Shown: piece after piece, positions 36,038 to 45,815 of the stretch
Layout of the letters: each line of letters starts with the position of its first letter
Numbering within the stretch: position 1 is the stretch's first letter
Assembly: GCF_900536025.1 (NCBI RefSeq)
Contig: NZ_UNOZ01000035.1
Coordinates: 106,190-170,189 of the forward strand
DNA length: 64,000 nt
Reading direction: 5' to 3'
Origin: Pseudomonas reidholzensis
Lineage (GTDB): Bacteria; Pseudomonadota; Gammaproteobacteria; Pseudomonadales; Pseudomonadaceae
Translations under genes and position numbers: made by a program
The notes under the pieces: generated by a model
The model's input: only the letters and a program-made list of their open reading frames with translations
Told to the model about the DNA's origin: nothing
Databases searched by the model: none

Positions 36038-36102
36038 TTCGCGGGTAAACCCGCTCCCACAGGGTTATCCGCTGACCCTGTAGGAGCGGGTTTACCCGCG
36101 AA
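36038..36102. repeat. REP hairpin between convergent mcpS and ggt
   Basis: TTCGCGGGTAAACCCGCTCC pairs with GGAGCGGGTTTACCCGCGAA around a CCCTG centre. It is the same REP family as at 31344-31464. Confidence 0.85.
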
Positions 36103-36146
36103 TGCGTCAGCCCAGGCAACACAGACTGGGCTGACACTCGAGCACG

Positions 36147-37814
<1,668 letters not shown>

Positions 37815-37932
37815 GTGCACTTCCTTGGTGTTGTTTTTGTTGATCAGTCATTAAGGCCGAAGCGCTTCGACTAAGCAAACAACCCCGCCAGCGGACGACG
37901 CCAATCAGCCAGATCTGTCGCGTTCAGGACAC

Positions 37933-38829
37933 TCAGCAGGCGTAGCCGGCCAGCTTGTGCTGGATGAAATCGAGGAAACACTGGATCCGCAGCGCCAGCT
38001 GGGTATTGCGGTAGTAGACGGCGTGGATCGGCTGGCGATAGCCGTTGTTGAGGTCGGCCAGGATCACCTGCAGGCGCCCGGCACGGATATCGTCGTGGGT
38101 CATGAAGTGCGACAGGCTGACGATGCCCTCCCCCGCCAGCGCCAGCTGGCGCAGGGTCTCGCCACTGGAGGCGAGCAGGTCGGGGCGAATGCTCCAGCGA
38201 TCGCCCTCGGCGTGGCGCAATGGCCACTGGTTGAGGGTGCCCGGCTGGCTGAAGCCGAGCAGGCAGTGTTCGGCGAGGTCCTCTACCCGCTGCGGCGTAC
38301 CCCGCCGTTGCAGGTAGGCAGGGCTTGCGAGGATCTGCACCGGGCTGCAGCCGAGCGAGCGCGCGTGCAGGCTGGAGTCGGCCAGTTCACCGATGCGAAT
38401 GGCGACATCGGTGCGCTGCTCGAGCAGGTCGATGATCAGGTCGTCGGTGTTCAGCTCCAGCTCGATGCCGGGGTAGCGCTGCCGAAACTCGCCGATCCAC
38501 GGCACGATGGCGTGCAGCATGAACGGCGCGGCGGCGTTGATCCGCAGCCGCCCGGACGGAGTCTGGCGGTTCATCGTCAGGCGCTCTTCCATCTCGTCCA
38601 TCTGCTCGAGGATAGTCCGCGAACGCTCGAGGAAGAACCGCCCCTCCTCGGTCAGGTCCATGCGCCGAGTGGTGCGGTTGACCAGCGTGGTGCCGAGCTT
38701 GGCTTCCAGGCGCGACAGCGTGCGGCTGACCGCCGACGGCGTCTGGCCCATCTGCTCGGCGGCGGCGGAGATCGACCCGCAGTCGATCACAGTGACGAAT
38801 ACCTGGAGTTCTTCGGAACGGGTTTTCAC
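37933..38829 (-). CDS. LysR-family transcriptional regulator
   Basis: The 298-residue protein has an N-terminal winged HTH (ELQVFVTVIDCGSISAAAEQ, then PSAVSRTLSRLEAKLG) and a LysR substrate-binding domain (RLRINAAAPFMLHAIVPW). It resembles DsdC/CrgA-type quinone and stress regulators in the first domain. It follows mdaB by 76 bp on the same strand and may be co-transcribed, so autoregulation with mdaB is plausible. The ligand is unknown. Confidence 0.9.
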   Translation of the reverse strand: MKTRSEELQVFVTVIDCGSISAAAEQMGQTPSAVSRTLSRLEAKLGTTLVNRTTRRMDLTEEGRFFLERSRTILEQMDEMEERLTMNRQTPSGRLRINAAAPFMLHAIVPWIGEFRQRYPGIELELNTDDLIIDLLEQRTDVAIRIGELADSSLHARSLGCSPVQILASPAYLQRRGTPQRVEDLAEHCLLGFSQPGTLNQWPLRHAEGDRWSIRPDLLASSGETLRQLALAGEGIVSLSHFMTHDDIRAGRLQVILADLNNGYRQPIHAVYYRNTQLALRIQCFLDFIQHKLAGYAC

Positions 38830-38905
38830 ACGCGGCGCCTGTCGAGGGGGGTGCGTTGATTGTCAGCGCTTGGCGGCCCCGCGAGCAAGGGCCGCTGGCC
38901 GCAGA

Positions 38906-39496
38906 TCACTGGGCCCTGGCAAACACCTCGGCCAGGTGCGCTTCATAGGCGGCCACGGTCGCCGCTACGTCCGGGCGCTTCATCACGTCCACGGCCAGGA
39001 AGGTCGGCAAGCCGCTCATGCCGAGGAACTGGTTGGCCTTGTGGAACGGGAAGTACACCGCGTCCACGCCTTTGCCTTCGAAGAAGTCGCTTGGGTCGTC
39101 GAAGGCCTGCTGCGGCGCGTTCCAGGTCGCCGAGATCATGTAGTGCTTACCCTGGATCAAACCGCCGCTGCCGTATTTCTGCGACGCATCGGAGCGGGTC
39201 CGGCCGTCGCTGGCGTAGAGGCTGCCGTGCCCTTCGGTGAACACTTCATCCAGATACTGCTTGACGGTATACGGCGCGCCCATCCACCAGCCCGGCATCT
39301 GATAGATGACCACATCGGCCCACAGGTACTTCTGCACCTCCTCCTTGATGTCGTAGCCGCCATCGATAAACGTCTGCTTGACGTCGTAGCCGGCGCGATC
39401 GAGGTAGGCAACGGCGGTGTCATGCAGGGTTTCGTTCAGGCGGCCATCGGAATGGGCAAACTGTTTACCGCCATTGAGCAGAAGAATCTTTTTCAT
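38906..39496 (-). CDS. mdaB: MdaB-type NAD(P)H quinone reductase
   Basis: The 196-residue flavodoxin-fold protein begins MKKILLLNGGKQFAHSDGRL. It has PGWWMGAPYTVKQYLDEVF and GSLYASDGRTRSD, conserved in MdaB. MdaB reduces quinones by two electrons and protects against redox cycling. A YgiN-like monooxygenase gene is divergent across 181 bp, as E. coli mdaB and ygiN are neighbours, and a LysR gene follows. Together they look like a quinone redox and detoxification module. Confidence 0.93.
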   Translation of the reverse strand: MKKILLLNGGKQFAHSDGRLNETLHDTAVAYLDRAGYDVKQTFIDGGYDIKEEVQKYLWADVVIYQMPGWWMGAPYTVKQYLDEVFTEGHGSLYASDGRTRSDASQKYGSGGLIQGKHYMISATWNAPQQAFDDPSDFFEGKGVDAVYFPFHKANQFLGMSGLPTFLAVDVMKRPDVAATVAAYEAHLAEVFARAQ

Positions 39497-39677
39497 GCTG
39501 AGCCTCGGGGTGTCTGTGTCGATCCGCAGACGGGGTCGAATGGAATGACGGCAGATTAGGGGCTCGCGAGCGTGGGAAACAGCCGTGATGGGGCAAAATA
39601 CATTTGCCTTGAATTCACGAATGCTCCATTGATTGTTGCCTTAGAATCGTTTCACCAGACATTCCAGAGGTACACCC

Positions 39678-39992
39678 ATGAGCGAGCAACACGCCTTCAT
39701 CCTCAAAGCCAAGACCCGCCCAGAAATGGCCGACGCGTTCCATGAGCTGTTCAGCGCCTACGTCGCCTCGAGTCGCGAAGAGCCCGGCTGCATCGAGTAC
39801 CACATGCTGCGCGACCAGGAAGACCCGAGCCTGTTCGTGTTCTACGAGGTCTGGGCCAGCAAGGCCGCGCTGGACGTGCATTCGGCCCTGCCGCACATGC
39901 AACGCTTCTTCGCGCAGCGCATGGACTACCTGGAGCGTGACTTCGACATCCAGCGCATCGACATGCTCAGCCCTTCTTCGGCTAGCCGTTGA
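39678..39992 (+). CDS. Antibiotic biosynthesis monooxygenase (ABM) domain protein, YgiN-like
   Basis: This 104-residue ferredoxin-like protein has the ABM motif EEPGCIEYHMLRDQEDPSLF and FYEVWASKAALDVH. Small homodimeric ABM proteins include quinol monooxygenases such as YgiN and other cofactor-free oxygenases. Its divergence from mdaB supports a quinone/quinol role. It overlaps the convergent TSUP gene by 11 bp at its 3' end. Confidence 0.88.
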   Translation: MSEQHAFILKAKTRPEMADAFHELFSAYVASSREEPGCIEYHMLRDQEDPSLFVFYEVWASKAALDVHSALPHMQRFFAQRMDYLERDFDIQRIDMLSPSSASR

Positions 39993-40746
39993 TCAACAGG
40001 TGAGCGCCGAGCAGTGCCAGGCCGATGAAAAAACAGCGCCTGAACAGCTGCGCGCTGATGTGCTGGCGCAGCCACTGACCGGCGAACATGCCTAACAGGG
40101 CCGGCGCCAGCATCAGCAGCGAGGCGCCCAAGGCCTGGCCGCCCAGGGCGTCCTGGCCGCTCAGGCCGACCGCCAGGGCCAGGGTCGAGACCGTGAACGA
40201 CAGGCCCAGCGCCTGGATCATCTCGTCACGCGACAGCCCCAGCCCTTGCAGGTAAGGGACAGCGGGCATCACGAAGACCCCGGTGGCCGCCGTCACCACG
40301 CCCGTCACCAGCCCGCACAACGGCCCCAACCATGACTCCCGCCCTGGCGCCACGCGAAAGCCCAGGCCAACCAACCCATACAGGGCATAGACCAGCAGCG
40401 CACCGCCCAGCGCATGCGCCGCCCACGGCCCGCTGTCGATCCCCAGCCAGACGCTGCCCAGCAGGGTGCCGACAAAGATCATCAGCAACATCCCCGCCAG
40501 CCGTCGCGACAGCGCCAGCAAATGGCCGCCGTTGGCCAGCTGCCAGAGGTTGGTCAGGGTCGAGGGCACGATCAATAGCGCGGCAGCCTGCGCCGGCGGC
40601 ATGGCCAGGCCCAGCAGGCCCATGGCGATAGTCGGCAGGCCCAGCCCGATCACGCCCTTGACCGTACCGGCCAGGACAAAGGTCAGCACCACCAGCAACG
40701 ACAAGGCGGGGCCGATGTCTTGATAGAACCCGAGCAAGGTATTCAT
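39982..40746 (-). CDS. TSUP-family transporter (TauE/SafE)
   Basis: The 254-residue protein has about eight hydrophobic segments. The two repeated TauE motifs GTVKGVIGLGLPTIAMGL and GLVTGVVTAATGVFVMPA are present. TSUP proteins export sulfite, sulfoacetate or other organic anions; the substrate here is not evident. The ATG at 40746 is chosen, though a TTG five codons upstream is in frame; neither has a well-spaced ribosome-binding site. Its end overlaps the ABM gene. Confidence 0.82.
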   Translation of the reverse strand: MNTLLGFYQDIGPALSLLVVLTFVLAGTVKGVIGLGLPTIAMGLLGLAMPPAQAAALLIVPSTLTNLWQLANGGHLLALSRRLAGMLLMIFVGTLLGSVWLGIDSGPWAAHALGGALLVYALYGLVGLGFRVAPGRESWLGPLCGLVTGVVTAATGVFVMPAVPYLQGLGLSRDEMIQALGLSFTVSTLALAVGLSGQDALGGQALGASLLMLAPALLGMFAGQWLRQHISAQLFRRCFFIGLALLGAHLLING

Positions 40747-40796
40747 GAGAACGCTGCGCAACCTCCATGGCGTGTGCGCGGGTATTACGGCGCAAG

Positions 40797-41204
40797 TCAG
40801 TGGGCAGAGGCAAGCTCTCGCAGCGCTGCACTGGCGAGGAAGCCGGAACGTGACGCGTATCGGCGATCGCGCCTGACCTTCTCATCGATGCGCTGCAACA
40901 GGTTCTCGGGCAGCGTTGCATTGAACCGAATAGCCTTGCCCAGATAAGGCGTCACATCGAAATCAACCACCGCCCAGATACCGCCCTGGTAGTCGGAATT
41001 GGCCAAGTGGACGTCGACTGCCTGAGCTTGGGGCAATTCTTCACCGTCAGTGACCAGGCCTTCGAAATGCAGGGCCAATGCCTCCTGAACATTTTCAAGC
41101 GCCTCGTCTACGGTGGCCCCTGCCGAGAAACAGCCCGCAACATCGGGCACGGTCACGCCGTAATCCGAGTCAACGTCTTTGTGAAGCACAACTGGAAACT
41201 TCAT
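40797..41204 (-). CDS. hicB: HicB-family antitoxin
   Basis: The 135-residue antitoxin begins MKFPVVLHKDVDSDYGVTVP and continues DVAGCFSAGATVDEALENVQ, the partial RNase H-like fold that neutralises HicA. The C-terminal RFNATLPENLLQRIDEKVRR looks like a ribbon-helix-helix DNA-binding domain, so it can bind the upstream operator. It lies 54 bp downstream of hicA on the same strand. Confidence 0.92.
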   Translation of the reverse strand: MKFPVVLHKDVDSDYGVTVPDVAGCFSAGATVDEALENVQEALALHFEGLVTDGEELPQAQAVDVHLANSDYQGGIWAVVDFDVTPYLGKAIRFNATLPENLLQRIDEKVRRDRRYASRSGFLASAALRELASAH

Positions 41205-41258
41205 GGATTTCTCCCTATTTTCGCGCCCGCATCCGCCTGCAAAGCCCGGGTAGAACTA

Positions 41259-41438
41259 CTACAAGCCTGCTTGCTTGAAGATGCTACGGACTGTGCCTCG
41301 GGGTAATTCGCTCTTGGGGTGGGGAACCGTCACCCTGCCTCTCTTGTTCGGATGGCGAAACTGATGGTGGCTTCCTTTCACTTCAACTTCATACCAGCCA
41401 TCCGCCTTGATGAGTTGGATAACATCCCTGCTGCGCAT
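41259..41438 (-). CDS. hicA: HicA-family mRNA interferase toxin
   Basis: The 59-residue protein has the dsRBD-like HicA fold. MRSRDVIQLIKADGWYEVEV is followed by the catalytic-histidine motif KGSHHQFRHP with His24. The ATG at 41438 follows GGGGAGAT. HicA cleaves mRNA to arrest growth until HicB binds it. The gene begins about 23 bp from a palindromic site, giving the standard autoregulated hicAB layout. Local GC content is lower than in the flanking genes, which is consistent with acquisition. Confidence 0.93.
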   Translation of the reverse strand: MRSRDVIQLIKADGWYEVEVKGSHHQFRHPNKRGRVTVPHPKSELPRGTVRSIFKQAGL

Positions 41439-41460
41439 TCGATCTCCCCGAGCAGATGAT

Positions 41461-41473
41461 GTGTATAGTACAC
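41461..41473 (-). promoter_or_regulatory. Predicted HicB operator overlapping the hicAB -10 box
   Basis: GTGTATAGTACAC is a palindrome of GTGTA and TACAC with a 3-bp spacer. On the minus strand it contains TACTAT, a likely -10 element, with TTCTCA 16 bp upstream as a weak -35. HicB binding here would occlude RNA polymerase. Confidence 0.6.
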
Positions 41474-41661
41474 ACCTGATTTGAGATGAGAAGGCACTAA
41501 TACACACCACCCACACTAATCTCGACCAGCGGCTCAATCTGTCCGGCATGTAGTACGTCGCTGTTTCACACACCTGAAAAAAGTTGCTTGCCGCCCGCGC
41601 GACTCTTTCTCACAATTGCCGGCTGAGCCCTCCCTGAAGCGCACTTCGAAAGGAATTCCAC

Positions 41662-42267
41662 GTGCCCTCGATCTACCAGCTCAAGCCCCGCTTCCAGGCC
41701 CTGCTGCGCCCCACCGTCCAGCGCCTGTACGATCGCGGCGTCACGGCCAACCAGGTCACCGTCGCCGCCGCGCTGGTTTCGTTGCTGCTCGGCCTGCTGC
41801 TGGCTTGGCTACCCCATGTCACTTGGCTGTTCATCCTGATCCCTCTGTGGATGCTGCTGCGCATGGCGCTCAACGCGGTGGACGGCATGCTCGCGCGCGA
41901 ATTCGGCCAGCAATCGCGGCTCGGCGCCTACCTCAACGAATTGAGCGACGTGATCGCCGATGCGGCGCTGTACCTGCCCTTCGCCCTGCTCGCCGGGGTA
42001 TCACCGCCCCTGGTGGTACTCGTGGTGCTGACTGCGCTGGTCAGCGAATACGCTGGGGTGATGGGGCCACTGGCGGGCGCTTCGCGGCGCTATGACGGGC
42101 CGATGGGCAAGAGCGACCGCGCCTTCGCTTTCGGCGTGCTGGGCACCGGGGTGGCCTTCGGCCTGCTCAGCGCGGCCTGGATCAACGGCCTGCTGCTGGT
42201 GATTCTGCTGCTGTCGCTCTATACCCTCTACAACCGGGTACGCCGAGGGCTGGCCGAAACCCACTGA
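41662..42267 (+). CDS. CDP-alcohol phosphatidyltransferase (YnbA-like)
   Basis: The 201-residue membrane protein has the CDP-OH-P-transf signature, which joins CDP-diacylglycerol to an alcohol. The motif reads NAVDGMLAREFG...GAYLNELSDV. Relative to DxxDGxxAR-x8-GxxxDxxxD, the first and third acidic positions are Asn, while the second and fourth Asp are kept. Several hydrophobic helices follow. It starts at a GTG (41662) seven bases after AAAGGAA. It is first in a six-gene operon with lipid enzymes and resembles E. coli YnbA. The acceptor alcohol is unknown. Confidence 0.85.
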   Translation: MPSIYQLKPRFQALLRPTVQRLYDRGVTANQVTVAAALVSLLLGLLLAWLPHVTWLFILIPLWMLLRMALNAVDGMLAREFGQQSRLGAYLNELSDVIADAALYLPFALLAGVSPPLVVLVVLTALVSEYAGVMGPLAGASRRYDGPMGKSDRAFAFGVLGTGVAFGLLSAAWINGLLLVILLLSLYTLYNRVRRGLAETH

Positions 42268-42297
42268 ACCCTTCGCTGCCGGACAAGGACCTCTGCC

Positions 42298-44052
42298 ATG
42301 CGCCAAGCGCAATCGCTGCATTTCTCCACCCATGACGGCGTGGAGCTGCACTACCGTTACTGGCCCGCCACCCGCAACGAGCACCAGCCGCGCCGCGCCG
42401 TGGTGATGTTCCACCGCGGCCACGAACACGGTGGGCGCCTGGCCCATCTGGTCGACGAGCTGGACATGCCCGGTTATGACTTCTTTGCCTGGGACGCCCG
42501 AGGCCACGGCGAATCGCCCGGCGCGCGCGGCGACAGCCCAGGGTTTGCCACCAGCGTGCGCGACGTGCAGACCTTCATCGAGCACATTCAGGCCAGCCAC
42601 GGCGTGGCCGAAGCGGACATGGTGGTGCTGGCGCAAAGCGTCGGCGCGGTACTGATCGCCACCTGGGCGCACGACTACGCGCCAAAGGTGCGCTGCCTGG
42701 TGCTCGCCTCGCCGGCGTTCAAGGTCAAACTCTACGTGCCGTTCGCCCGCCCTGGCCTCAAGCTGATGAAGGCCGTGCGCGGCAACTTCTTCGTCAACAG
42801 CTACGTCAAGCCGCGCCTGCTCACCCACGACCCGGAACGGGTGGCCTCGTACGTGGCCGACCCGCTGATCAGCCGGCCGATCTCGGTGACCATGCTGCTT
42901 GGCCTGTATGAAGCCGCCGACCGGGTGGTGGCCGATGCCCAGGCGATCCAGGTGCCGACGCAGATGCTGGTCTCCGGCTCGGACTTCGTGGTCGAGCGCG
43001 CACCTCAAGAGCAATTCTTCCAGCGCCTGGGCAGTGCCCGCAAAGAGCTGCACGTATTGCCCGGCTTTTTCCACGATACCCTCGGCGAACGTGACCGTGG
43101 CCATGCCCTGGCGCGCATCAGCCGCTTCGTCGAGCACTGTTTCGACGCGCCGGTAGCCGCGCCCTCGCTGCTCGACGCCGACAAGGCCGGCGCCAGCTGC
43201 GCCGAAGCCGAGAGCCTGGCCGCCCCGCTGCCGCGCAATTCGCTGCGCGACCTGTACTGGCGGGCCACCCGCGCCAGCCTGCGCCTGGGCAAGGGTGTTT
43301 CAGAAGGGGTCAAGCTGGGCTTCGACACCGGCTTCGACTCCGGCAGCACGCTCGACTACGTGTACCGCAACCAGGCCACTGGCAAAGGCAAAGTCGGCGA
43401 GCTGATCGACCGCAACTACCTCGATGCCATCGGCTGGCGCGGCATCCGCCAGCGCAAACTGCATGTCGAGGAACTGCTGCGCCAGGCGATCGGCCTGTTG
43501 CGCGAGCAAGGGCGACCGGTCGACATCGTCGATATCGCCGCCGGCCACGGCCGTTACATCCTCGAGGCCTTGCAGGAGCTGGAACGCCTGCCGGACTCGA
43601 TCCTGCTGCGCGACTACAGCGAGCTGAACGTGCAGCAAGGCAGCGCGCTGATCGCCGAAAAAGGCCTGGGCGACATCGCCCGCTTCGTCCAGGGCGATGC
43701 CTTCGACCGGCAGAGCCTGGCCGCGCTCGACCCACGCCCAACCCTGGCGGTGGTCTCCGGGCTGTACGAGCTGTTCGCCAGCAACCAACTGGTGAGCAAC
43801 TCCCTGGCCGGCCTGGCCGATGCCGTCGAAGCCGGCGGCTACCTGGTCTACACCGGCCAACCCTGGCACCCGCAACTGGAGATGATCGCCCGCGCCCTGA
43901 CCAGCCACCGCGGCGGCCAGGCCTGGGTAATGCGCCGACGCAGCCAGGCGGAGATGGACCAGTTGGTGGAAGCCGCGGGGTTCCGCAAGATCACCCAGCG
44001 TATCGATGAGTGGGGCATCTTCAGTGTCAGCCTCGCGCAGCGCATCACGTGA
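42298..44052 (+). CDS. Alpha/beta-hydrolase and methyltransferase fusion (YnbC-like)
   Basis: The 584-residue cytoplasmic protein joins two enzymes. Residues ~1-285 are an alpha/beta-hydrolase of the monoacylglycerol-lipase type, with the RGHEHGGR and WDARGHGESPG motifs. The nucleophile elbow is AQSVG, with Ala instead of the usual first Gly; the Asp is likely in GSDFVVE and the His in PGFFHDTLGE. Residues ~330-584 have a class I methyltransferase fold, with motif I VDIAAGHGRYI. The fusion matches E. coli YnbC. A role in acyl-lipid turnover or methylation is inferred. The stop overlaps the next ATG by one base. Confidence 0.85.
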   Translation: MRQAQSLHFSTHDGVELHYRYWPATRNEHQPRRAVVMFHRGHEHGGRLAHLVDELDMPGYDFFAWDARGHGESPGARGDSPGFATSVRDVQTFIEHIQASHGVAEADMVVLAQSVGAVLIATWAHDYAPKVRCLVLASPAFKVKLYVPFARPGLKLMKAVRGNFFVNSYVKPRLLTHDPERVASYVADPLISRPISVTMLLGLYEAADRVVADAQAIQVPTQMLVSGSDFVVERAPQEQFFQRLGSARKELHVLPGFFHDTLGERDRGHALARISRFVEHCFDAPVAAPSLLDADKAGASCAEAESLAAPLPRNSLRDLYWRATRASLRLGKGVSEGVKLGFDTGFDSGSTLDYVYRNQATGKGKVGELIDRNYLDAIGWRGIRQRKLHVEELLRQAIGLLREQGRPVDIVDIAAGHGRYILEALQELERLPDSILLRDYSELNVQQGSALIAEKGLGDIARFVQGDAFDRQSLAALDPRPTLAVVSGLYELFASNQLVSNSLAGLADAVEAGGYLVYTGQPWHPQLEMIARALTSHRGGQAWVMRRRSQAEMDQLVEAAGFRKITQRIDEWGIFSVSLAQRIT

Positions 44053-45377
44053 TGCCGCGTGAAGCGGGGCTGATTCGGCGCGGCGTGCTGTGGCTGTTGC
44101 TGCTCGGCCCGTTGTTCTTTCTCAGCTACGGCCTGGCCAACAACCATACGGCGACCCGCGATGATGTCGGCACCTTGGTATTCGCCTGGGAAAGCCAGGT
44201 GCCGCTGTGGCCATGGACGATCATCCCGTACTGGTCCATCGACCTGCTCTACGGCCTGTCGTTCCTGCTGCCGCGCACGCGGCGGGAGATGGACCGGCAT
44301 GCCCTGGCGCTGCTCAGCGCACAGCTGATCTGCGTGGTCTGCTTCCTGCTCTGGCCGCTGCGCTTCACCTTCGAACGCCCGGAGCTGGGCGGTCTGTTCG
44401 GCTGGTTGTTCGATGTGCTGATGGGCTTCGACAAGCCGTTCAACCAGGCGCCGTCGTTGCACATTGCGCTGCTGGTGATCATCTGGACGATGTTCGCCCG
44501 GCACCTGCGCGGGGGTATCAGCCGCGGGCTGATGCACGGCTGGATGGCGTTGATCGGGCTGTCGGTACTGACCACCTGGCAGCACCACTTCATCGACGTG
44601 CCGACCGGCGCGTTGGCCGGTTTGCTGTGCGTCTGGCTGTGGCCGCGCGAAGGCCACGCGCCGCTGCTGGCGATGCGCCTGGCACAGGACCCGAAGCGCT
44701 GGCGCCTGGCCGTTTACTACAGCCTCGGTGGCGCACTCTGCGCCGGGCTGGCCTGGGTGACGGGGGGCGCTTGGCTGTGGCTGCTGTGGCCGGCACTGGC
44801 GTTGCTGATGGTTGCGCTCAACTATGCGCTGCTTGGCGCCAGCGGTTTTCAGAAAGGTGCGGATGGCCGGCTGTCGATGGCCGCGAGCGTCTTGCTCGCG
44901 CCGTATCTGCTCGGCGCCTGGATCAACTCGCGGTGGTGGACGCGCAAGCATCCGCAGGCTGATGAGGTGTGCGACGGGGTGTTTCTCGGGCGCATCCCGG
45001 GGCGCGGTGAAGCGTCAGGATTTGCGGCGATCGTCGACTTGTGTGCTGAGCTCCCGTGCCCGTGCGGCCCTGGAAACAGCGATGCCCGCGTCGCGGCGTA
45101 CGACAGCTACCCAACGCTGGACCTGGTGGTCGCCGAACTGGACTTGCTCCGCCAGGCCGCCAACGCCATCGAAACCCGGAGGCGCAAAGGCCCGGTACTG
45201 GTCTGCTGCGCCCTGGGCTTCTCGCGCAGCGCCACTGCGGTCGCCGCCTGGCTGCTGGTCAGCGGGCGCTGCACCCGCGCTGCCGAGGCCGAGGCGCTGA
45301 TCCGCCTGGCGCGGCCCGGCATCGTGCTGCGCAGCGCCCATCACCAGCGGCTCGGCCAACTGGAGCCGCAGCCATGA
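44052..45377 (+). CDS. PAP2 phosphatase / dual-specificity phosphatase fusion (YnbD-like)
   Basis: The 441-residue protein starts MPREAGLIRRGVLWLLLLGP. An N-terminal multi-helix PAP2-type domain has NQAPSLHIAL and WQHHFIDVPTG, which match the second and third PAP2 motifs. The C-terminal part, residues ~310-441, is a dual-specificity phosphatase domain with CALGFSRS (Cys386, Arg392). Such a fusion is YnbD in E. coli. It could dephosphorylate a lipid phosphate and a second phosphorylated group. It overlaps both neighbours by a few bases. Confidence 0.85.
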   Translation: MPREAGLIRRGVLWLLLLGPLFFLSYGLANNHTATRDDVGTLVFAWESQVPLWPWTIIPYWSIDLLYGLSFLLPRTRREMDRHALALLSAQLICVVCFLLWPLRFTFERPELGGLFGWLFDVLMGFDKPFNQAPSLHIALLVIIWTMFARHLRGGISRGLMHGWMALIGLSVLTTWQHHFIDVPTGALAGLLCVWLWPREGHAPLLAMRLAQDPKRWRLAVYYSLGGALCAGLAWVTGGAWLWLLWPALALLMVALNYALLGASGFQKGADGRLSMAASVLLAPYLLGAWINSRWWTRKHPQADEVCDGVFLGRIPGRGEASGFAAIVDLCAELPCPCGPGNSDARVAAYDSYPTLDLVVAELDLLRQAANAIETRRRKGPVLVCCALGFSRSATAVAAWLLVSGRCTRAAEAEALIRLARPGIVLRSAHHQRLGQLEPQP

Positions 45378-45805
45378 ACCTGCACCTGGTCGCCACCCTG
45401 CTCGGCCGCGGTCGACAATTGGAACGCCTCTCCGACGGCATCAGCCTGATCGCCCTGGCCTACGGCTTGGCACCTTTGCTCGGCGCCCAGCTGCAGCCGC
45501 TGGCCAGCGCCCTGTGCGTGCTCCTGCTGATCCTCGGCGCAGTGCACAAGTACTGGGCCATCCGCGTTGCCCTGGATGCCGAACTGTTCAGCCATCTCGC
45601 CTGCCGCGCAGACCTGCCCAGCGCCACGCAACAACTCGACCGCGCGCTGTTCGAGCTGAACCTGAAACCCACCGCCAGTGACCCGCGTGACTGGCCAAGC
45701 CGCAGCCAGGCCGCGCTCGGCCTGCTGCGTCGGCAGGCGGTGTGCCTGGCCCTGCAAGTCGCGCTGACCCTGACTACGCTGCTGACACTCCCTTTCATCG
45801 GATAA
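45374..45805 (+). CDS. Small membrane protein of the lipid cassette, function unknown
   Basis: The 143-residue protein has hydrophobic stretches at residues ~24-56 and a C-terminal helix (ALQVALTLTTLLTLPFIG), so two or three transmembrane segments. A soluble middle (ELFSHLACRADLPSATQQLD) separates them. I recognise no family. It overlaps the phosphatase gene by four bases (ATGA) and precedes the acyltransferase by 10 bp, so it is clearly part of this operon and may help assemble the enzymes. Confidence 0.75.
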   Translation: MNLHLVATLLGRGRQLERLSDGISLIALAYGLAPLLGAQLQPLASALCVLLLILGAVHKYWAIRVALDAELFSHLACRADLPSATQQLDRALFELNLKPTASDPRDWPSRSQAALGLLRRQAVCLALQVALTLTTLLTLPFIG

Positions 45806-45815
45806 GAACCGTGCC

